From Phocaeicola fibrisolvens (GTDB lineage Bacteria > Bacteroidota > Bacteroidia > Bacteroidales > Bacteroidaceae), in the NCBI RefSeq assembly GCF_025567125.1, contig NZ_JAOQJI010000010.1, positions 1-64,000 on the forward strand: a DNA stretch of 64,000 nucleotides. The letters are read 5' to 3'. Made by a program: the position numbers and the translations under genes. This document shows, in pieces, positions 26,073 to 34,770 of the stretch. Positions within the stretch are counted from its first letter, which is position 1. Each line of letters opens with the position of its first letter. Under the pieces are notes generated by a model that had not been told where the DNA came from, ran no database searches, and saw nothing but the letters and a program-made list of their open reading frames with translations.

Positions 26073-26980
26073 TCTTGCGGAATTTGGGTGGACAGATAAT
26101 GCAGAATGGCTTCTTTCTGGTCCGGGTGGAACCAGGTGATTTCCGGATCTCTTTTGAACCAAGTCATTTGTTTCCGGGAATAGATTCGTGAATTCTGTTT
26201 GATTTTTTCGATGGCAAACGGAAGTTCCCATTCTCCGTCCAGATACTTGAAGATTTCTTTATAACCTACAGTGTTCAATGAGTTAAGATGTTTGTAGGGA
26301 TAAACACGTTTAGCTTCTTCCAGCAGGCCTTCTTTCATCATTTCGTCTACTCGCTGGTTGATACGTTGATAAAGTTCTTCCCGTTCGCGTGTCAGTCCGA
26401 CTTTCACAATATGGAAGGGACGTTCCTTTTGTGTGCGAGTACGGAAGGACGTATACGTCTTTCCGGTCATGTAGCAGATTTCCAATGCATGAATCACTCT
26501 TTTGGGATTTTTCAAGTCTACTATCCGATAATATTCCGGATCGAGTACTCGCAGTTCTGCGCAGAGTTGTTCCAAACCTTCTGTTTCGTAGCGATGCAAC
26601 ATCAGGTCACGGGTTTCCTTGTCGACTGTAGGAATGTCGTCAATTCCTTTGCAGACCGCATCCACGTACATCATGGAGCCGCCAGTCATGAGCACGACCG
26701 CGTGGGTTTGAAATAAATCCTCCAATTTCTTCAAGACTTCCGCTTCGTATTGAGCCGCACTATAGTAATCGGTCAGCGCCAGGGTCCCTACAAAATAGTG
26801 AGGAACTCTTGATAACTGGGTAGGGGTAGGAGCTGCAGTACCAATTTTCAAGTCTTTATATAATTGCCGGGAATCGGAGGAAATGATAGAGGTATGGTAA
26901 TGCTCGGCGATGGACAAGCTTAATTCGGTTTTACCAACGCCGGTCGGGCCGATAAGTACAATGAGAGTGGGCTTTTTCAT
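26069..26980 (-). CDS. miaA: tRNA dimethylallyltransferase
   Basis: MiaA adds a dimethylallyl group to A37 of tRNAs that read UNN codons, 303 residues from MKKPTLIVLIG. It has the P-loop GPTGVGKTEL, the substrate-pocket motif SSDSRQLYKDLKIGTA and the later KNPKRVIHALEI segment. A frame beginning 13 codons earlier runs into a hairpin and is less likely. Its stop codon overlaps that of the AI-2E transporter (TTAA shared). A terminator-like hairpin separates it from the gene upstream. Confidence 0.95.
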   Translation of the reverse strand: MKKPTLIVLIGPTGVGKTELSLSIAEHYHTSIISSDSRQLYKDLKIGTAAPTPTQLSRVPHYFVGTLALTDYYSAAQYEAEVLKKLEDLFQTHAVVLMTGGSMMYVDAVCKGIDDIPTVDKETRDLMLHRYETEGLEQLCAELRVLDPEYYRIVDLKNPKRVIHALEICYMTGKTYTSFRTRTQKERPFHIVKVGLTREREELYQRINQRVDEMMKEGLLEEAKRVYPYKHLNSLNTVGYKEIFKYLDGEWELPFAIEKIKQNSRIYSRKQMTWFKRDPEITWFHPDQKEAILHYLSTQIPQD

Positions 26981-27011
26981 GGATAAAGTTTTTAGGTGAG
27001 CAGGAAAAATA

Positions 27012-27045
27012 AATGTCATTCTGAACCAAAGTCCAGGATGACATT
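27012..27045 (-). terminator. terminator after the pRiA4b-ORF3-like gene
   Basis: Arms AATGTCATTCTG and CAGGATGACATT pair over 12 bp with one wobble around a 10-nt loop. On the minus strand the stem is followed by TATTTTTCC. It lies between the pRiA4b-like gene and miaA, so miaA must be read by read-through or an unrecognised promoter. Confidence 0.65.
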
Positions 27046-27081
27046 CATTGCGATTGGCCGATTGAAAAATCGGGAATATTT

Positions 27082-27639
27082 TTAGTATTTGTCTTCGTCG
27101 TAAGGATTTCCGCTTCCTTCGTTGATGTCGAAACCTTCCGGATCAAAGTCTTCCATGTCATAGTCCTGGTCGCCGTAGAAGTTTTCGTCCAAGTCGAGTG
27201 CAGCATTGGTATTCATCTGCTCATCGAAATCAATTGTCTGTTTGGGTGCTTCACCGCTTTTACGTGAACATACCGCTTTGTCAAGGTCTTTTCCGGTAAT
27301 GATTTCCGACAGTTCAATGAAAAATACGCGTTCTGCCAGCGGGTCAAATACATACAATAGTTTTTGTTTCTCGTCTTCTAGCAGTTCGCTCAGGCGGGTA
27401 TCTTTCATTACGTAAGTATCTTCTTCCGAACTCCCGGTTCCCATGTCTTCCAGGGTTATTTCGGTCTCTTTTTCCCAGTCATCGTCGCAAATGAAGAAAG
27501 AGGTCATCTGGTCATCCTTGTATCCTGTAGATTTCAGTATTGCTTCGTGCAGGTCATAGAATGAAGCTTCTGAGTCAATTTTGATTTCTCTCAAGAAATC
27601 ATCGACTTCGTCGGATATGATTCTAAATTTGTATACCAT
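27082..27639 (-). CDS. plasmid pRiA4b ORF-3-like acidic protein
   Basis: 185 residues from MVYKFRIISDEVDDF. The first 140 residues resemble the pRiA4b ORF-3 (IS1096 TnpR-passenger) fold, seen in ASFYDLHEAILKSTGYKDDQMTSFF and ELLEDEKQKLLYVFD. The C-terminal 45 residues are strongly acidic and rich in Asp, Gly and Asn. Despite the family name no transposase is nearby. It follows lpxA by 44 bp and is probably read from the lpx transcript. Function is unknown. Confidence 0.7.
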   Translation of the reverse strand: MVYKFRIISDEVDDFLREIKIDSEASFYDLHEAILKSTGYKDDQMTSFFICDDDWEKETEITLEDMGTGSSEEDTYVMKDTRLSELLEDEKQKLLYVFDPLAERVFFIELSEIITGKDLDKAVCSRKSGEAPKQTIDFDEQMNTNAALDLDENFYGDQDYDMEDFDPEGFDINEGSGNPYDEDKY

Positions 27640-27683
27640 TTTTGTTTGTCTTTGGTTGATGTGGTAAATATACAAAATCTTTT

Positions 27684-28451
27684 TTATCGGATAATGCCTC
27701 GCTGTGAGTTTTCCACAAATGAAATGATGTATTCTATTTCTTTGCTCATCGGTACTTCCCGGCGGATTTCTTCAATGGCATCGGCAACCATCCTACCGCT
27801 GTTGTAGATGATGCGATAGGCATTGTGGATATTCTCAATCAGTTCGTTGGAGAAGCCTCTTCGTCTTAGTCCTACAATATTGATACCGCAATAAGCGATA
27901 GGGTCACGTCCGGCTATGATGAAAGGGGGGATATCTTTGCTGAACCGGCATCCTCCTTGAATCATGACGTAGCCTCCTACACGGCAGAACTGGTGCATCA
28001 GCACGGAAGCACTGACAATGGCGTTGTCGTCGATAATGACTTCACCCGCCATTTTCGTCTGGTTTCCGATGATACATCCACTGCCTACAAGGGTGTCGTG
28101 GGCTACGTGTACACCTTCCATCAGTAAATTGTTATTGCCTACAATCGTTTTTCCTTTGGCTGCCGTACCCCGATTGATGGTGACATTTTCACGAATTGTA
28201 TTGTTGTCTCCTATTTCGGCCGTAGTTTCTTCCCCATGAAACTTTAAGTCTTGCGGAATTGCACCGATTACGGCGCCTGGAAAAATCCGGTTCCCGTTTC
28301 CGATGCGGGAACCATATAAGATATTAGCATTAGGCATAATGACATTGTTGTCGCCTATTATTACATTTTTGTCAATGAAAACGAAGGGACCTATTTCAAC
28401 GTTTTCCCCAATTTGTGCTTCAGGATCTATATATGCTAAAGGACTGATCAT
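27684..28451 (-). CDS. lpxA: acyl-ACP--UDP-N-acetylglucosamine O-acyltransferase
   Basis: First enzyme of lipid A synthesis, transferring a 3-hydroxyacyl chain from ACP to UDP-GlcNAc. The 255-residue protein is a left-handed beta-helix of hexapeptide repeats (IGENVEIGPFVFIDKNVIIGD and so on), followed by a helical C-terminal part from about 190. The catalytic histidine fits the His in MEGVHVAHDTLVG. It starts 1 bp after the lpxC-fabZ stop codon. Confidence 0.96.
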   Translation of the reverse strand: MISPLAYIDPEAQIGENVEIGPFVFIDKNVIIGDNNVIMPNANILYGSRIGNGNRIFPGAVIGAIPQDLKFHGEETTAEIGDNNTIRENVTINRGTAAKGKTIVGNNNLLMEGVHVAHDTLVGSGCIIGNQTKMAGEVIIDDNAIVSASVLMHQFCRVGGYVMIQGGCRFSKDIPPFIIAGRDPIAYCGINIVGLRRRGFSNELIENIHNAYRIIYNSGRMVADAIEEIRREVPMSKEIEYIISFVENSQRGIIR

Positions 28452-28452
28452 G

Positions 28453-29838
28453 TTACTTGTTTTTTACAATTTGTGCCATAAACTCAGCTTCGCAGACAAT
28501 CTTTTCGCCTACGAAAATATATCCTTTCATGGTAGATATGCCTCGACGGATAGGTGCCATCAGTTCAACTCTGAAAATCAAGGTGTCTCCAGGAACCACC
28601 TTCTGGCGGAATTTGACATTGTCGATTTTCAGGAAGTAGGTAGAATATCTTTCAGGCTGGTCTACCGAATTCAATACCAGCAGGCCTCCAACCTGTGCCA
28701 TGGCTTCTATCTGCAACACACCCGGCATGACAGGTTCTTGCGGGAAATGTCCTTGGAAGAAGGGCTCATTGGAGGTGACATTTTTGATGCCTACGATGTA
28801 GTTGGCACCGATGGCAATTACTTTGTCTACCAGCTGGAATGGATAACGATGTGGAAGTAGCTCACGAATGCGGTTTACATCCATCAGAGGTTCCTCGTTG
28901 CAGTTGTATACGGGAGCCTGGATTTCATGCAGGCGAATTTCCTTTCGTAACTGGCGTGCAAATTTGTTATTGATGGTATGTCCCGGGCGGGTAGCAATGA
29001 TGCGTCCTTTGATGGGTTTCCCTACAAGCGCCAAGTCTCCAATGATATCCAGTAGTTTGTGGCGTGCCGGTTCATTGGGCCATACCAAAGGAATGTGGTT
29101 GATGTATCCCAGGTGGCTGGCATCCATGTGAGGAACTCCCATGACATCAGCCAGTTTGTCAAAACTTTCCTGAGTCATCTGTTTTTCATAAATGACAATG
29201 GCATTGTCCAGGTCTCCACCTTTGATGAGTCCGGCGTTTAATAACGGTTCAATTTCACGGACAAACACAAATGTACGTGCTGAAGCAATTTCTGTAGGGA
29301 AATCTCCCATATTCTCCAGTGTAGCATATTGGTTTGTCAGAATCTTGGAGTCATAAGATATTAATGTATTGACGCTGAACTTGTCATCTGGTAGAACAAT
29401 GATGGATGAACCCGTTTCTTCGTCGCGGAATTCAATTTTGGACTTGATGATGTAATAGTCTTTCGGAGCAGTTTGTTCTTCGATACCTACTCGCTTAATG
29501 CATTCCACGTAGGCCTTGGCACTACCGTCCAGAATAGGAAATTCTGGCCCGTCTACCTGAATCAAGCAGTTGTCTATGCCTGCTGCATACAAAGCAGCCA
29601 ATGCATGTTCTACGGTACTAACTTTTACCCCGTTTTTTGCTAAAACTGTTCCACGGGTAGTGTCCACTACATTTTCAGCAACGGCATCCAGTATAGGCTG
29701 GTCATCCAAATCGATTCGCTGTATTTTATACCCGTGGTGCTCTGGGGCAGGATTGAACGTAACAGTAAGTTTGACTCCCGTATGGAGTCCTTTACCATTG
29801 AGTGAAAAGCTGCCTTTTAAGGTTTGTTGTTTCAACAT
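28453..29838 (-). CDS. lpxC-fabZ: bifunctional UDP-3-O-acyl-GlcNAc deacetylase / 3-hydroxyacyl-ACP dehydratase
   Basis: 461-residue fusion typical of Bacteroidetes. Residues 1-300 are LpxC: a zinc deacetylase with STVEHALAALYAAGIDN near residue 78 and a second zinc-ligand segment ARHKLLDIIGDLAL near 240. Residues from about 315 are FabZ: LLPHRYPFQLVDKV and the active-site helix GHFPQEPVMPGVLQIEAMAQ. The fusion joins lipid A commitment with fatty-acid dehydration. It lies between lpxD and lpxA with gaps of 4 and 1 bp. Confidence 0.96.
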   Translation of the reverse strand: MLKQQTLKGSFSLNGKGLHTGVKLTVTFNPAPEHHGYKIQRIDLDDQPILDAVAENVVDTTRGTVLAKNGVKVSTVEHALAALYAAGIDNCLIQVDGPEFPILDGSAKAYVECIKRVGIEEQTAPKDYYIIKSKIEFRDEETGSSIIVLPDDKFSVNTLISYDSKILTNQYATLENMGDFPTEIASARTFVFVREIEPLLNAGLIKGGDLDNAIVIYEKQMTQESFDKLADVMGVPHMDASHLGYINHIPLVWPNEPARHKLLDIIGDLALVGKPIKGRIIATRPGHTINNKFARQLRKEIRLHEIQAPVYNCNEEPLMDVNRIRELLPHRYPFQLVDKVIAIGANYIVGIKNVTSNEPFFQGHFPQEPVMPGVLQIEAMAQVGGLLVLNSVDQPERYSTYFLKIDNVKFRQKVVPGDTLIFRVELMAPIRRGISTMKGYIFVGEKIVCEAEFMAQIVKNK

Positions 29839-29842
29839 GGGT

Positions 29843-30883
29843 TTATTTATTTAGTTGTTTTTTTAATTCTTCGATTTCCTTCTGCAAGCGTCCAAGTTCT
29901 ACATACATATCTGGAAGCTTTTTATAAATGGCCGCAGAACGTGCAAATTGCTTTGGGTCGATGGCTGGATAGCCCATTAAAGTGGTGTGAGACTTCGTAT
30001 TTCCCGGGATACCCGACTGGGCACCTACATTCACGTGATCTCCTACTTTGATATGACCGGCTACTCCTACTTGGCCCCCGAACATACACCATTCGCCAAT
30101 CTTGGCCGATCCAGCAATCCCTACCTGAGATGCCATTACGGTGTTTTTACCAATTTCTACGTTATGTGCTACTTGTATTAAATTATCGAGTTTAACTCCT
30201 TCATGCACAAGCGTCGCTCCCATAGTTGCACGGTCTATGCAGGTATTGGCACCCACTTCCACATTGTCTTCTACTATGACAATTCCAATTTGAGGAATTT
30301 TCTCGTAACCTTCCGGTGCGGGAGCAAATCCAAAACCATCGGCTCCGATGACTGCACCTGCATGCAGAATACAGTTGTTGCCGATTCTGCAATCGTGGTA
30401 CACAGTGACATGAGGATAAAGGATGGTATTCGTACCAATTTTGGCATTACTTCCTATAGTAGCCTGTGGATGTATGTATACATTATCTCCAATTTCGGCT
30501 CCCTCCTCAATGCAGACAAAAGGACCGATATATACATCTTTTCCAATTTTGACGTTTTCTGCGATGGAAGCTAATGAACTGATTCCTTTCTTTCTCGGCA
30601 TACTCATTTCATAAAGCGTCATTAATTTAGCCAGACTTTCGTATGCATCGTCTACTTTAATCAGAGTAGCCTTGATTTCATGTTCTGGATGGAAATTTTT
30701 GTTGACCAGTACAATGGAAGACTGGGTTTCATATATGTAATGAGTATATTTGGGGTTGGATAGAAAAGATAATGCACCTGGTATGCCTTCTTCTATTTTG
30801 GCGAAGGTATGTACTTTGGCATTTTCATCTCCTATTATAATTCCCTGGATGTATTCCGCAATTTGTTTAGCTGAGAACTCCAT
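29843..30883 (-). CDS. lpxD: UDP-3-O-(3-hydroxyacyl)glucosamine N-acyltransferase
   Basis: Third acyl-transfer step of lipid A synthesis, 346 residues. An N-terminal uridine-binding domain (about 1-95) precedes a left-handed beta-helix of hexapeptide repeats. The catalytic histidine is likely in LIQVAHNVEIGKNT near 240. A C-terminal coiled helix (LGRLQKEIEELKKQLNK) completes the trimer type. It is the first lpx gene in this window; no clear -7 element was found ahead of it. Confidence 0.95.
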   Translation of the reverse strand: MEFSAKQIAEYIQGIIIGDENAKVHTFAKIEEGIPGALSFLSNPKYTHYIYETQSSIVLVNKNFHPEHEIKATLIKVDDAYESLAKLMTLYEMSMPRKKGISSLASIAENVKIGKDVYIGPFVCIEEGAEIGDNVYIHPQATIGSNAKIGTNTILYPHVTVYHDCRIGNNCILHAGAVIGADGFGFAPAPEGYEKIPQIGIVIVEDNVEVGANTCIDRATMGATLVHEGVKLDNLIQVAHNVEIGKNTVMASQVGIAGSAKIGEWCMFGGQVGVAGHIKVGDHVNVGAQSGIPGNTKSHTTLMGYPAIDPKQFARSAAIYKKLPDMYVELGRLQKEIEELKKQLNK

Positions 30884-31100
30884 ATTGATTATCTTTTGTT
30901 CCTTTGTTTTCCTTGTTGTTTTTCAAATTGTTGTTACTTGAAAAAAGCATACTTACTACTTAATTATGCAAATTACGTATTTTTTTTTTATATATCAGTG
31001 AAAAATGCCAATTATTTGCCTGAAATGCCCTCTGATTTTTATGTGTGCGCCCAAAATCTCTCTTAGCATAGGAATTTTTGCATGGATTTCAGAATAAAAA
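30884..31100. other. intergenic gap upstream of lpxD
   Basis: AT-rich gap of about 215 bp between the lpxD start and the pyrF terminator. It includes a T-tract of nine bases near 30980 and an AT-rich stretch around 30960-31000. No exact TAnnTTTG element was seen on the minus strand and no coding frame is convincing. Confidence 0.5.
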
Positions 31101-31141
31101 AAGAAGTATAAAGTTTCCTGGGGATAAACTTCATACTTCTT
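31101..31141 (-). terminator. terminator downstream of pyrF
   Basis: Inverted repeat AAGAAGTATAAAGTTT and AAACTTCATACTTCTT with one mismatch around a 10-nt loop. It lies 28 bp after the pyrF stop, and on the minus strand it is followed by TTTTTTATTC. Confidence 0.85.
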
Positions 31142-31169
31142 GTATACTTTATGTAAGTAATCTTGTATG

Positions 31170-31994
31170 TTACAAGATGTTTGTCAGTTGTTTTTCCATT
31201 TGCTGCTGTACTTTTTGTGCTTCTTCGCCTGCTACTTTGGCGAAGTTCTCAGTCTTATCGGCATAAATAATGGCACGGCTTGAATTGACAATCAAGCCAC
31301 ATTCTTTGGTCATACCGTATTTGCAGACTTCTTCCAATGAACCACCTTGTGCACCGATACCCGGTACCAGCAGGAAGTGGTTGGGGACAATTTTACGGAT
31401 GTCTTCAAACATACGTCCCTGAGTAGCACCTACCACGTACATCATGCTTTGGTCGTTGGCCCATTCCTGTGATTTGCGCAATACTTTTTCGAAGAGGCGT
31501 TCGCCTTCTTTGTCTTCCGTAAGCTGGAAGTCGTGTGAGCCTTTGTTGGAAGTCAGTGCCAGTAAGATGACCCATTTGCCTTCATAAGTGAGGAACGGAG
31601 TCACGCTGTCTTCACCCATGTAGGGAGCTACAGTGACAGAATCGATGTTCAGTTCTTCAAAGAAAGTGCGGGCATACATAGCCGAAGTGTTACCGATATC
31701 GCCACGTTTGGCATCGGCAATAATGAACTGGTCAGGATAGTTCTTTTTGATGTATTCCACTGTCTTTTCAAAAGCAATCCATCCTTTTACACCCATACTT
31801 TCATAGAAGGCCAAATTGGGTTTATAGGCAATACAGTAAGGGGCAGTGGCATCGATGATTGCTTTATTGAATGTGAAAATCGGGTCTTCTTCTTTCAGAA
31901 GGTGTTCCGGAATTTTCTTGATATCGGTATCCAGTCCTACACATAAAAAAGATTTTTTCTTTTTGATGTTTTCAAATAATTCCTGTTTGTTCAT
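31170..31994 (-). CDS. pyrF: orotidine 5'-phosphate decarboxylase
   Basis: Last step of UMP synthesis. At 274 residues it belongs to the longer, type 2 subfamily. The catalytic Asp-Lys-Asp tetrad region reads IIADAKRGDIGNTS near 85-98. The C-terminal phosphate-binding loop lies near LVPGIGAQGGSLE and IIVNSSRAIIYA. It is last in a row purM, small membrane protein, prfA, pyrF, all on the same strand, and a strong terminator follows. Confidence 0.96.
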   Translation of the reverse strand: MNKQELFENIKKKKSFLCVGLDTDIKKIPEHLLKEEDPIFTFNKAIIDATAPYCIAYKPNLAFYESMGVKGWIAFEKTVEYIKKNYPDQFIIADAKRGDIGNTSAMYARTFFEELNIDSVTVAPYMGEDSVTPFLTYEGKWVILLALTSNKGSHDFQLTEDKEGERLFEKVLRKSQEWANDQSMMYVVGATQGRMFEDIRKIVPNHFLLVPGIGAQGGSLEEVCKYGMTKECGLIVNSSRAIIYADKTENFAKVAGEEAQKVQQQMEKQLTNIL

Positions 31995-32067
31995 AATGTT
32001 TTTATGATTAATGGTAATAATGTGACTTTATTGTTCACGGTAAGGGGTAAAATTATACACCTTACTT

Positions 32068-33177
32068 TTATAATTCGCTTTCTTTCAACCGTTCTGCATT
32101 TTCGGCCACAATCAGATGGTCGATGCAGTCCTGAATGTCGCCGTCCATGAAGGCTGCCAGGTTGTAGATGGTATAGTTGATGCGATGGTCGGTGATACGT
32201 CCTTGCGGATAGTTGTACGTGCGGATTTTGGCCGAACGGTCACCGGTGCTCACCATGGTCTTTCGTTTGGAAGCGATGTCGTCGATGTATTTCTGGTGTT
32301 CCTTGTCGTAGATGAAAGTACGCAGACGGCTCAGGGCACGTTCCTTGTTCTTCGGCTGGTCGCGGGTTTCCGTACATTCGATAAGGATTTCTTCCACGAT
32401 ACCCGTGTTCGGGTTCTTCCAGTTGTAGCGCAGACGGACCCCCGATTCTACCTTGTTCACGTTCTGACCTCCCGCACCTCCGCTTCGGAAGGTATCCCAT
32501 TTGATTTCACCTTCGTTGATTTCTACATCGAAGGGTTCTGCTTCGGGAAGTACGGCAACCGAGGCTGCTGATGTATGAACACGTCCCTGAGTTTCTGTGG
32601 CTGGCACACGCTGCACGCGGTGCACACCTGATTCATATTTCAAAGTACCATATACCTTGTCTCCCGTGACAGAACAGATAATTTCCTTGAAGCCTCCGGC
32701 AGCACCTTCGTTGGCGCTGGATACTTCCAGTTTCCAGCCTTTGCGTTCACAGTATTTGGAGTACATGCGGAACAAATCGCCGGCAAAGATTGCTGCTTCA
32801 TCTCCTCCCGTACCTCCACGGATTTCCAGGATGGCGTTGCGGTCATCTTGCGGGTCGGCAGGTACCAGCAACAGTTTGATTTCTTCTTCCAGCTGGGGAA
32901 TACGGGCTTCACAGGCAGCTGCTTCTTCGCGGGCCATCTCCTTCATTTCCGGGTCGTTTTCGGACATCATCATTTTAGCCTCCTCCAGTCCGTTGAGGCA
33001 TTGCAAATATTCCTTGCGGGCAGCCATAATGTCGCCCAGTTCCTTATATTCTTTAGTCAGTTTGACGTATCGTTTTTGGTCGGCTATCACATTCGGGTCT
33101 GTAATAAATGTAGAGACCTCTTCAAAACGTGAAACCAAACCGTCTAATTTTTCCAGTAATGTATTGTTTTCTGCCAT
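32068..33177 (-). CDS. prfA: peptide chain release factor 1
   Basis: Class I release factor for UAA and UAG, 369 residues. The codon-recognition motif P-A-T is in HRVQRVPATETQGRVHTSAA. The peptidyl-hydrolysis motif GGQ is in RSGGAGGQNVNKVES. PxT, not SPF, marks it as RF1 instead of RF2. Gaps are 73 bp to pyrF and 45 bp to the upstream small gene. Confidence 0.97.
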   Translation of the reverse strand: MAENNTLLEKLDGLVSRFEEVSTFITDPNVIADQKRYVKLTKEYKELGDIMAARKEYLQCLNGLEEAKMMMSENDPEMKEMAREEAAACEARIPQLEEEIKLLLVPADPQDDRNAILEIRGGTGGDEAAIFAGDLFRMYSKYCERKGWKLEVSSANEGAAGGFKEIICSVTGDKVYGTLKYESGVHRVQRVPATETQGRVHTSAASVAVLPEAEPFDVEINEGEIKWDTFRSGGAGGQNVNKVESGVRLRYNWKNPNTGIVEEILIECTETRDQPKNKERALSRLRTFIYDKEHQKYIDDIASKRKTMVSTGDRSAKIRTYNYPQGRITDHRINYTIYNLAAFMDGDIQDCIDHLIVAENAERLKESEL

Positions 33178-33222
33178 TCTAATGGAATGCTTATACAGTT
33201 GAGTGATTAGATAGGTATTTGT

Positions 33223-33492
33223 TTACCATAATCTGCTATAGGCTATCCAGGTAAAGAATACCAACAATATGAGCCCCAGCAAGATGAGTGGTAAGTCTCT
33301 TTTGGCTTTCCATTGAAACTCTTTGACACCAAAGTATTTCCCATAAATAAAGGAAATGGAAAACCCTGGAATTCCAAAACTTAGACCTTTTAGAATGGGA
33401 GCGTCAAATTCAATACTGAGAAAGAAAAGGACAAACCATAAAATAAGTAATCCGATGCCGATAAGACATCCTTGCTTTTCTTGCGGTTTCAT
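33223..33492 (-). CDS. small membrane protein between purM and prfA
   Basis: 89 residues with three hydrophobic segments (about 10-28, 34-50 and 66-86). It has no recognisable domain. It lies between purM (21 bp away) and prfA (45 bp away) on the same strand, so it is probably co-transcribed. Length and composition look like a real small integral membrane protein and not a shadow frame. Confidence 0.65.
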   Translation of the reverse strand: MKPQEKQGCLIGIGLLILWFVLFFLSIEFDAPILKGLSFGIPGFSISFIYGKYFGVKEFQWKAKRDLPLILLGLILLVFFTWIAYSRLW

Positions 33493-33513
33493 ACAATTGT
33501 AAGAGGTCGCTGA

Positions 33514-34683
33514 TTAATATTTGAATTCTCCGAATTCGGAACGGATAATCAGTTCTTTGTGATCGCTTTCTTCGATGTGTCCGATAATCTGTGCATCGAT
33601 GTTGAACGACTTGCTGATTTCAATTACCTGCTCTGCATGTTCCGGTGACAGGTAGACTTCCAGACGGTGTCCCATGTTGAACACTTTGTACATTTCGTCC
33701 CAGTCGGTACCGCTCTGTTCCTTGATGGTGCGGAACAAAGGAGGCACAGGGAAGAGGTTGTCTTTGATGACCCGGCAGTTGTCGCCTACGAAGTGCAGTA
33801 CTTTTGTTTGGGCACCACCTGAGCAATGAACCATACCATGGATTTGCGGACGCAGGGCATCCAGCAGTTTCTTGACTACCGGAGCATAGGTACGTGTCGG
33901 AGAAAGCACCAGTTTGCCGGCATCCAGCGGAGAACCTTCTACTGCATCTGTCAGCTTCAGTTTGCCACTGTAAACCAGTTCTTCAGGTACGGCATGGTCA
34001 TAGCTTTCCGGATATTTCTCTGCCAGGTATTTGCTGAACACATCGTGACGCGCACTGGTCAGTCCGTTGCTGCCCATACCGCCGTTGTATTCTTTCTCAT
34101 AAGTTGCCTGACCGTAAGAAGCCAGACCCACAATCACATCTCCCGGACGGATATTGGCATTGTTGATGACATCCGCACGTTTCATACGGCAAGTTACCGT
34201 ACTGTCCACGATGATGGTGCGGACCAAGTCGCCTACATCAGCAGTTTCTCCACCAGTAGCATATACACCGACGCCCATTTCGCGGAGTTCGGCCAGCAGT
34301 TCGTCTGTTCCGTTGATGATGGCTGAAATCACTTCACCCGGTACAAGCAGCTTGTTGCGTCCAATGGTAGAAGATACCAAAATATTGTCTACCGCACCTA
34401 CGCACAACAAGTCATCAATGTTCATAATCAGTGCATCCTGTGCGATGCCCTTCCATACAGACAAGTCGCCGGTTTCTTTCCAGTACAAATAGGCCAGTGA
34501 GGATTTTGTTCCGGCTCCGTCGGCATGCATGATGTTGCAATATTCCGGATCACCTCCCAGAATATCAGGAATAATTTTACAGAATGCGTTCGGGAAAATA
34601 CCTTTGTCAATGTTCTTGATGGCGTTGTGTACATCTTCTTTCGATGCAGATACGCCGCGCTGCATGTATCGTTGATTGCTCAT
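33514..34683 (-). CDS. purM: phosphoribosylformylglycinamidine cyclo-ligase (AIR synthetase)
   Basis: Purine synthesis step that makes aminoimidazole ribotide from FGAM with ATP. 389 residues from MSNQRYMQRGVSASKEDV; this is longer than the usual 345-residue PurM and matches the Bacteroidetes form. Family segments include MHADGAGTKSSLAYLYW and GVYATGGETADVGDLVRT. A longer frame to 34749 runs through an exact -7 element at 34719-34726, so the ATG at 34683 is chosen. Confidence 0.94.
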   Translation of the reverse strand: MSNQRYMQRGVSASKEDVHNAIKNIDKGIFPNAFCKIIPDILGGDPEYCNIMHADGAGTKSSLAYLYWKETGDLSVWKGIAQDALIMNIDDLLCVGAVDNILVSSTIGRNKLLVPGEVISAIINGTDELLAELREMGVGVYATGGETADVGDLVRTIIVDSTVTCRMKRADVINNANIRPGDVIVGLASYGQATYEKEYNGGMGSNGLTSARHDVFSKYLAEKYPESYDHAVPEELVYSGKLKLTDAVEGSPLDAGKLVLSPTRTYAPVVKKLLDALRPQIHGMVHCSGGAQTKVLHFVGDNCRVIKDNLFPVPPLFRTIKEQSGTDWDEMYKVFNMGHRLEVYLSPEHAEQVIEISKSFNIDAQIIGHIEESDHKELIIRSEFGEFKY

Positions 34684-34718
34684 GAGTATAGTAAGTTTGT
34701 TTGTTTCAATTGAATGTG

Positions 34719-34726
34719 CAAATTTA
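34719..34726 (-). promoter_or_regulatory. -7 promoter element of purM
   Basis: TAAATTTG, an exact TAnnTTTG match on the minus strand, 35 bp upstream of the ATG at 34683. Confidence 0.65.
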
Positions 34727-34770
34727 GTGATTATTCCTTTTATAACCATGCGTTTTGGAATAAAACCTTC

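Noticed and set aside
27082..27639. Insertion-sequence passenger gene
   Set aside because: The fold name suggests it, but no transposase or terminal repeats are in the region.
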